From contig CAYVKL010000001.1 of NCBI GenBank assembly GCA_964452085.1, forward strand, positions 186,001-250,000: a stretch of DNA of 64,000 bases, in the 5' to 3' direction. A model generated the notes under the pieces. It was not told the DNA's origin. It saw nothing but the letters and a program-made list of their open reading frames with translations, and did not search any database. Below, one piece after another: positions 41,694 to 49,100 of this stretch. This DNA is from Methanobacterium sp964452085. GTDB taxonomy: Archaea; Methanobacteriota; Methanobacteria; Methanobacteriales; Methanobacteriaceae. Each line of letters begins with the position of its first letter. The stretch's first letter is position 1. Both the position numbers and the translations under genes were made by a program.

Positions 41694-42305
41694 ATGATAG
41701 CAATTATTGATTATGGCAGTGGAAACCTGAAAAGCATCCGCAATGGCTTCCAAAAAATCGGTGCTGAAGTTTTAGTAACAAGAGATGAAGTAGAACTTAA
41801 AAAAGCCGATATAATGATTCTTCCAGGAGTCGGTGCTTTTGGAACTGCCATGGAAAACTTGAGAAAATACGAGGAAATAATCCATCAGCACATCAGTGCG
41901 GATAAACCTTTTTTAGGCGTCTGTTTGGGGCTTCAGGTTCTTTTCAGTGCAAGTGAGGAAAGTCCTGGAGTAAAGGGATTGGATGTCTTCCCAGGCGAGG
42001 TAGTTCGATTCCCAGATAATTTAAGGGAAACTGGGTTAAAAATTCCCCACATGGGCTGGAATAACCTCAATATCAAACTTGACTCGCCCTTACTTGAAGG
42101 AATAGGTAGTGATTACATGTATTTTGTTCACTCCTACTACGTGCAACCTCACGATGAAAAAGTGGTTCTGGCAACAGTTGATTATGGTGTAGAAGTACCT
42201 GCAGTTATAGGGAAAGATAATGTATTCGCCACGCAGTTCCACCCAGAAAAAAGTGGTTCCATTGGCCTGGAAATACTAAAAAACTTCCTAGAAAGAGTTT
42301 TATAA
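41694..42305 (+). CDS. hisH: Imidazole glycerol phosphate synthase, glutamine amidotransferase subunit
   Basis: A 203-residue class I glutaminase that supplies ammonia to HisF in histidine synthesis. The nucleophile Cys is in GVCLGLQ near residue 76 and the His-Glu pair in FHPEKSG near 182-186. The start DYGSGNLKSIRNG is characteristic. HisF is not adjacent. No strong SD precedes the ATG. Confidence 0.95.
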   Translation: MIAIIDYGSGNLKSIRNGFQKIGAEVLVTRDEVELKKADIMILPGVGAFGTAMENLRKYEEIIHQHISADKPFLGVCLGLQVLFSASEESPGVKGLDVFPGEVVRFPDNLRETGLKIPHMGWNNLNIKLDSPLLEGIGSDYMYFVHSYYVQPHDEKVVLATVDYGVEVPAVIGKDNVFATQFHPEKSGSIGLEILKNFLERVL

Positions 42306-42308
42306 TTA

Positions 42309-42316
42309 TTTTTTTT
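42309..42316 (+). terminator. T8 terminator after hisH
   Basis: Eight consecutive T bases four bases after the hisH stop codon separate it from the next gene. Confidence 0.5.
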
Positions 42317-42375
42317 AAAAGGTAAGAAAATGTAGGAAATATTTATATATTCGTAATACTAAAGAAGGTGTAAGT

Positions 42376-43746
42376 GTGGATATCGAAGGTTTCGCCAGGC
42401 GCGCCCTGGCAGATGGTGATGAAGAATCAGTTCAAAAAGACCTCCAGAAAAGGATACTTGAATTTAAAAATATCAATCCAGAACAAGCCAATAAGATGGC
42501 AGAAGCCGTGCTGGATGAAGTCAAATTCACACTTAAAATAGAGGATCATCCTGATGAATCCCTTAAAACCCTTATAAATTACCCCCGGTCCGGAATTGGT
42601 ATGGGAGAAATGGGTGTGGGATCCAGAGGTGCAGGAGATTTTTTCGTTCACCGTCAGATTGCAGAAATCGTGAAAAGTAGCCATACCGATGCTTTCATCA
42701 ACCCCACAGCCCAGGATGACGGAGGAGTAGTAAAAGCACCCGCCGGAGTTGAAGAAGTATACATAACCACCGCAGTGGATGGAATTCACTCCCGACTTAG
42801 TGAATACCCATTCTTGGGAGGTTTTCATGTGGCCAGAGCCTCAATGAGAGATGTTTGCGTCATGGGTTCCCAGCCTGTGGCTTTACTGAGTGATCTGCAC
42901 CTGGCAGATGATGGTGAAGTTGGCAAACTCTTTGACTACACTGCAGGAGTTTGTGCAGTGTCAGAACTCACTGGAGTGCCCCTGGTAGCTGGAAGTACTC
43001 TTCGAGTGGGTGGAGACATGGTCTTAGGAGATAGGCTGGTTAGTGCAGTTGGAGCCGTTGGGATATCACCCCACCCCCCTACAGCCAGGAAACGCGCCGA
43101 AGCCGGTGACGTGATTTTACTAACAGAAGGTTCAGGTGGAGGGACCATAACCACCACCGCCCTTTATCATGGATTATTTGACATAGTCTGGGAGACCATG
43201 GATGTCAGTTTCATACAAGCCTCAGAAGCTATATTAAATGCAGGTCTGCTTCCAGAAGTTCATGCCATGACCGACGTGACCAACGGAGGACTCAGAGGTG
43301 ATGCCCATGAAATATCCCAGACTACGGGATTGGGACTGGCATTCTGGGAGGATGAAATAAGGCAACTGGTAAATCCAAAAGTTCTGGAAATGCTTGAAAA
43401 CCTGGATATTGACCCCTTGGGTGTTTCTGTGGACTCTTTGATGATCATTGCCACGGAAGATGTGGCCCAAAAGGTTGAAAAAACCATATCTGCGGCGGGT
43501 GTTAGAATAGGCCGTATTGGTGAAGTGGATGATACTGGAATCCCTCGACTGGTGAGTGACCATGGAGAAACTGAGCTTAAACCATTATTCCGTGAAGCTG
43601 CTTACACCAAGATAAAAAAGATGGTGGGAGATATTCAACCTGAAGACTTTGAGGAAATGAAACAAAAAGTTGAAAGGGCTGCTCTTGAAGCAATTGAGAA
43701 GAAAGATAGAGTTGTGGAAAGAATAAGAGAAAAACACCACTCATAA
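42376..43746 (+). CDS. AIR synthase-related (HypE/SelD/ThiL-fold) protein
   Basis: A 456-residue PurM-like ATP-binding protein. An N-terminal helical extension of about 65 residues precedes the core: SGIGMGEMGVGSRGAGDFF near 72-90, QDDGGV near 113, HVARASMRDVCVMG near 150, LAGSTLRVGG-like GSTLRVGGD near 205, and TEGSGGGTITTTALYH near 252. MTDVTNGGLRGDAHEI near 297 is the C-terminal-domain block. Methanogens carry this long HypE-like protein beside the short HypE; its substrate is unknown. GTG at 42376 follows GAAGGTG. Confidence 0.82.
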   Translation: MDIEGFARRALADGDEESVQKDLQKRILEFKNINPEQANKMAEAVLDEVKFTLKIEDHPDESLKTLINYPRSGIGMGEMGVGSRGAGDFFVHRQIAEIVKSSHTDAFINPTAQDDGGVVKAPAGVEEVYITTAVDGIHSRLSEYPFLGGFHVARASMRDVCVMGSQPVALLSDLHLADDGEVGKLFDYTAGVCAVSELTGVPLVAGSTLRVGGDMVLGDRLVSAVGAVGISPHPPTARKRAEAGDVILLTEGSGGGTITTTALYHGLFDIVWETMDVSFIQASEAILNAGLLPEVHAMTDVTNGGLRGDAHEISQTTGLGLAFWEDEIRQLVNPKVLEMLENLDIDPLGVSVDSLMIIATEDVAQKVEKTISAAGVRIGRIGEVDDTGIPRLVSDHGETELKPLFREAAYTKIKKMVGDIQPEDFEEMKQKVERAALEAIEKKDRVVERIREKHHS

Positions 43747-43791
43747 ATATTATTTGTAAATTATTTGAAAAAAAAATAATCTGTGAAATGT

Positions 43792-44220
43792 ATGGATGAG
43801 AAAGGATTCGGTTACACCCTGGACGCGGTCTTGGCATTAATACCAATCATGATTATTCTTTTTGGAGTTAACAGCATAATCGCATCCCCTGAATCTCACC
43901 AACCAGTCGTTTCATCCCAGAAAGCACCGGATACAATAGAACTTATGGCCCAATATAAGGATGGTGAGGGTATGACAGTTTTAAATAGTATTTCCTCGGT
44001 TCTCACGTCAGGGAACAATAGTGAGGCAAGTATACGAAAATCCGGAGAAATTGCATCCTCTTTTCTTGATAAAAACGTACCAAGTAATTATCTTTTAACA
44101 GAGGAAAGCCATTTAAATGGTAAACCTCTGGCAGGAAAGCTTGATCTAAAAACAGCCAACCATGTGGCCACTGCCACCAGGAACTGTGGAAGTTACACTT
44201 TCCGCATCTATATAGAATAA
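43792..44220 (+). CDS. Class III signal peptide (pilin-like) small secreted protein
   Basis: A 142-residue protein starting DEKGFGYTLDAVLALIPIM. The K-G-F/Y...hydrophobic core pattern is that of archaeal type IV pilin precursors cleaved before the hydrophobic helix by EppA-type peptidases. The rest is soluble and Ser-rich. ATG at 43792 is used (GTG at 43783 in frame) because GTGA lies before it. No other pilin or ATPase gene is adjacent. Confidence 0.65.
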   Translation: MDEKGFGYTLDAVLALIPIMIILFGVNSIIASPESHQPVVSSQKAPDTIELMAQYKDGEGMTVLNSISSVLTSGNNSEASIRKSGEIASSFLDKNVPSNYLLTEESHLNGKPLAGKLDLKTANHVATATRNCGSYTFRIYIE

Positions 44221-44344
44221 ATATCAGCTTAGAATAAAACAGCCATACTAAAACACCATTTGAATTGGAATGTTGATGAAACAATTTATTAGTTATTATT
44301 TTTAAAGTGGATATAAACTCTAAAAACATTATAGGGAGACATTT

Positions 44345-44956
44345 ATGTCCATTAATGAACAAATCAAAAAGACTTCTTTAAAAGAAAACTTTGCGCATTT
44401 TATATCCGCAATTACCAACCCTCCCTTTGTTGCGATTCCTGTTTTCCTGATTATAAACTACACACTCTTACAAGACGGGAACTGGTTATGGTTTTCTGCT
44501 GTCAGCATCTTTTTTGTGAGTTTACTGCCAATTATAACCAGCCTTTCATGGGTAAAAAAGAAAAACTTAGAAGTGGACATGCCCCGCAGGGAAGACAGAA
44601 TATATCCATTGTTACTGGTGATACTATCCTATATTATGGGAGTATTAGTCCTCTACACCCTGGGAGCACCGCCACTTACCACGGTTTTAATGATCTGTTA
44701 TCTTACCAATACCATTGTTGTGCTCTTATTCAGCCTTTTCTGGAAGATCAGTATACATGCCATGGGAATAGCCGGCCCGGCAACTGCAATAATATACCTC
44801 TTCGGTTGGCCAGGGCTCTTATTCAGTTTATTAGTACCCCTGGTAATATGGAGCAGACTATATCTTAAAAGACACACCCCTGCCCAGCTTATTACCGGGA
44901 CTTTTTTGGGTTATTCTTTAACCGCAACCCAAATTTACCTTTTATTGGGGATTTAA
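44345..44956 (+). CDS. PAP2-superfamily membrane protein
   Basis: A 203-residue protein with six hydrophobic stretches. The motifs of phosphatidic acid phosphatase type 2 are degenerate: a Lys/Arg-rich VDMPRREDR near 78-86 for KX6RP, KISIHAMG near 137-144 for SGH, and SRLYLKRHTPAQ near 169-180 for SRX5HX3D with Gln in place of Asp. It may hydrolyse lipid (polyprenyl) phosphates or be inactive. SD AGGGAGA precedes the ATG. Confidence 0.7.
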   Translation: MSINEQIKKTSLKENFAHFISAITNPPFVAIPVFLIINYTLLQDGNWLWFSAVSIFFVSLLPIITSLSWVKKKNLEVDMPRREDRIYPLLLVILSYIMGVLVLYTLGAPPLTTVLMICYLTNTIVVLLFSLFWKISIHAMGIAGPATAIIYLFGWPGLLFSLLVPLVIWSRLYLKRHTPAQLITGTFLGYSLTATQIYLLLGI

Positions 44957-45017
44957 CATCCCAATATGTTTTTAACACCTAACAAAGTTTGAAGACCATT
45001 AATATGGTTTTAAGACT

Positions 45018-45050
45018 TTTAATGAGATTTAAAATTTAATGAGATTTAAA
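45018..45050. repeat. Perfect 16-bp direct repeat upstream of the HIT gene
   Basis: TTTAATGAGATTTAAA occurs at 45018-45033 and again at 45035-45050, one base apart, about 56 bases before the HIT gene start. It could be an operator or a local duplication. Confidence 0.5.
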
Positions 45051-45105
45051 GTAATAAAATAACAAATCTTCCTTAATTGAAGTTCTCAAATGGTTTATAA
45101 GTAAG

Positions 45106-45591
45106 ATGAGGGCGTGTTCTGAGATGGAATGCGAGTATTTTGAAAAATTAAAGGAATATGAGTTTGGTGAACTCCTTGATGAAACTGTTCACTGGCTTGT
45201 TATCCTGGCCCCAGACCAGCGCAACCTGGGAACCTGTGTAGTGGCCCTTAAAAGAGACGAAACAGAACTTTCTGGTTTGAATGGTGAGGAATGGGATGAT
45301 TTAGTTCAAATAGTTCAAAAACTTGAATATGCTGTTAAAAAGGCTTTTAATGCCACCATGTTCAACTGGGGCTGTTTGATGAACTCATCCTACCTTGAAG
45401 AACCACCCTCACCACATTTACATTGGCATTTTATCCCCCGCTACCGGAACCCAATAAAATTCCAGAATATAACCTTTGAAGATCCCTGTTTCGGCAGGAG
45501 TACCATGCATGCCAGAGGAAAATCAGTGAAACTTTCAAAAGAGTTCCGAAAAAAGATTAAAAAAGAAATAAGGGAATATTTGAAAATTTAA
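45106..45591 (+). CDS. HIT-family nucleotide hydrolase/transferase
   Basis: A 161-residue HIT-fold protein. The catalytic H-x-H-x-H triad is in LHWHFIPRY near residues 105-113, though the pattern is HLHWH, matching the family. The rest fits a small HIT protein that hydrolyses nucleotide phosphoramidates or adenylyl conjugates. ATG at 45106 is used; ATG at 45124 is an alternative start with GGGCGTG upstream. Exact substrate unknown. Confidence 0.85.
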   Translation: MRACSEMECEYFEKLKEYEFGELLDETVHWLVILAPDQRNLGTCVVALKRDETELSGLNGEEWDDLVQIVQKLEYAVKKAFNATMFNWGCLMNSSYLEEPPSPHLHWHFIPRYRNPIKFQNITFEDPCFGRSTMHARGKSVKLSKEFRKKIKKEIREYLKI

Positions 45592-45709
45592 ATTAATATT
45601 GTAGCTCAACTGTAAGCAATTGATGATATTACTATTCTATTGACCTGAAAATAATATCAAAGAAAAACCTAAAAAACACTTAAATACAAAAAAAATCAAC
45701 TAGTTATAG

Positions 45710-45733
45710 GTTTCAATCAATGCTTGTTGAAAC
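45710..45733. repeat. 7-bp inverted repeat upstream of tRNA-Arg
   Basis: GTTTCAA at 45710-45716 and TTGAAAC at 45727-45733 are perfect inverted copies around a 10-base loop, 23 bases before the mature tRNA. It may be in the tRNA leader or promoter. Confidence 0.35.
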
Positions 45734-45755
45734 ACTTAACTTCTGTTTTACCTTT

Positions 45756-46180
<425 letters not shown>

Positions 46181-49100
46181 TTGATTATATTAAATAAAAA
46201 AATAACAATATTAATTTTATCTTCTTTTTTCGCCCTGATTATTTGTGGAACAACTGCGGGTGCAGATCTTAACCATAACTACACCAATAATTCGGATTTT
46301 GATAATGGAACTCTGGTAAATCTAGAGCATAATACGGTACATGATCAGTTACAACTTTCCAACGGTTCTGAATCCACATTTTCGTATATATGGGTACCCA
46401 ATAGTAATGATGGCACGGTTTCCAAGTTAGATACACTAACTGGTCGGGAGATGGGTCGATACAAAGTCTGTCCAGATAATGTGTCTGCATATGCCAATCC
46501 CTCACGAACAACTGTGGACCTTCTGGGTAATTGCTGGGTTGGGAACCGGCAAATAGGAACAGCAGTTAAAATTGGACTCTATGAAAACGGCCAGTATCAG
46601 GATCGAAATGATAACGGTTTTATAGACAGTTCCAGGGATAGGGACGGTAATGGAGTTATTGACCCCGATGAAATACTCGCCTGGGGTCAGGATGAATGCG
46701 TGTTTTATGAAGTGATCCTGATACCTGGAATGGAAGGAACCTGCATTCCAGGGAAATATAACGGAACTTATGTAAATGACTATTACAATCCCGGTCCAAG
46801 AGGTTTAGCAGTAGATGCCAAAAATAATGTGTGGATCGGTACTTTCGGCACCAAAAAATATTATTACATCAATGGAAGCACTGGAGAAATATTGAAAAGT
46901 GTGGATATTTCATCCACAGGACACACCATCTACGGAGCTGTAATTGACAGCAATGGAATCCTATGGTCATCTGGAAATAACGGGAACAACGTTCTCCGAT
47001 TAGATCCATCAAATGACTCATTTACTAAAATACTCCTCCCCCATATGGCTTATGGACTTGCTTTAGACCAGAATAATCATTTATTTGTTTCAGGACTGAA
47101 CTATTACAAAACTTCATGCATCAATACTCTCACTGGTGAAATATTATGGACAAAAGATGCATCATATGGTCAGGGGATAGCAGTCACCCCTGATGGAGAT
47201 ATCTGGACAGCCAACAATAATCAAAACAGTGTGAGCAGGTTCTCAAATGATGGAACCTTTAAAATTACCATTCCTATTGGGAACACCCCCACCGGTGTTG
47301 CTGTGGACAGGGAAGGTAAAGTTTGGGTGGTGGATGTAGGTGATGAATACATTCACCGCATAAATCCTGCTACCAATCAGGTGGAAATTTCCAAAAGAAT
47401 TCCAGGAGGGATGCATTACGGTTACAGTGACATGACTGGGCTAGTCTCAAGCACCATAACTACCAGCAGAGGAACCTGGAATTTAATTCATGATTCTGGA
47501 ATTACAGATGCTCCATGGGGAACAGTTTCCTGGAACAGTTACCAACCCCTAGGCACTTCCATTAGTGTGCGAGTACGCAGTTCAAATGATCAAAATCACT
47601 GGTCGGTGTGGAGAATTGTTACTAATGGAGTTAACCTGGTTTCAACCCCGCCAGGGAGATATTTGCAAGTTGAAACCACCCTGGAAAGACTGCAAGGGAG
47701 TGTTTCACCCATTCTGTATGATCTGACTGTGGGAGTACCCCAAGCAGATCTCTCAATTTCACTAAATGCTGATAACAATCACCCTGAAAAAGGAAAACAA
47801 GTAGCTATTACTCTTATTGCAAACAACCATGGCCCCAGTGATGGTAAGGATGTATCTGTCAGCTTCCGCCTGCCTAAAGGTCTTCACTTCGTGTCTTCTG
47901 AAGGGGGTAATTATGATTCAGGTAGTGGGGTGTGGAATATTGGAAATATGGCCAATGGTTCTAGTACTTCATTACTGATTCGTGCCATTATGGAGATGGG
48001 AGGTTCCCTGTTTGGGGGTGCTTTAATATCTGGAAAAGATCAGGACCCCCTGATTTCCAATAATTTAGCACTTCTGGGCATAAGCAGCAAGGCCCTGACA
48101 CCAACCCCTGTTAATCCTAATCCGGGTTTGCCTGTGATACCATCACCTTCTGTGATACAACCTGGAACATCCCAGCTAACGGTGAATGATGCCAAATACA
48201 ATGTTTATTCTCCCACAAGAACCCCCACATCCAAGTCTGTGCCCATGGAGAACACCGGGATGAGCTTCAGTCTCCTGGAATTGGCCATGCTATTGGTTTT
48301 CTTCGGAGCTTACCTACGAAAAAATGGCCTTGGAATGATTAAAAACCCCTATTTACTTATACCTTTGGCTTTTATTATTACCCTGGCCCTGTGTGGTGCA
48401 GTTGGGGCTGCGGATAACACCACCAATCTGGTGAGTGTTCCATTTGATGGAGGGGCTGATGATTACAGTCGGAGTTATGAACCAGTTATAAGTTCAGATG
48501 GTCGTTACGTGGCTTTTACCAGTTCATCCAATCACCTTGTGTCTGGGGAAAACAATTATTACAATGATATTTATGTCCGTGACCTGCAAACCCAGATAAC
48601 TGAAAGAGTTAGTGTTTCTAATAATGGTGTTGAAGGAAATGGTGATAGCAGCCAGCCCAGTATAAGTGCAGATGGACGTTACGTGGTTTTCACATCTTAT
48701 GCCAGTAACCTGGTGTCGGGTGATAATAATTCCTTCCAGGATATTTTCATAAGAGATCGCCTTACAGGAACCACCCAAATTATTACCAAGTCATGGGATG
48801 GGGAAAGAACCAATGATCAGAGTTTCGATCCATCCATTAATGCTGATGGAAGATATGTTGTATTCACCAGTTACGCCACTAATCTGGTTATAAATGACAC
48901 CAACCAACGTAATGATATTTTCATGTGGGACAAATTTTCTGATAGCATTTCTAGAGTTAGTATCACTCCCAGTGGGGGTGAAGCTAATGGAGATAGCTGC
49001 CAACCCCACATAAGTGCAGATGGCCATTATCTGGTATTCTCCAGTAGCGCAGATAATTTAGTTTCCGGTGATACTAATGGAAATCAGGATATTTACCTTC

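Noticed and set aside
42427..42828. Minus-strand open frame of 133 codons in the HypE-like gene
   Set aside because: Antisense to a well-conserved gene; low complexity and no SD.
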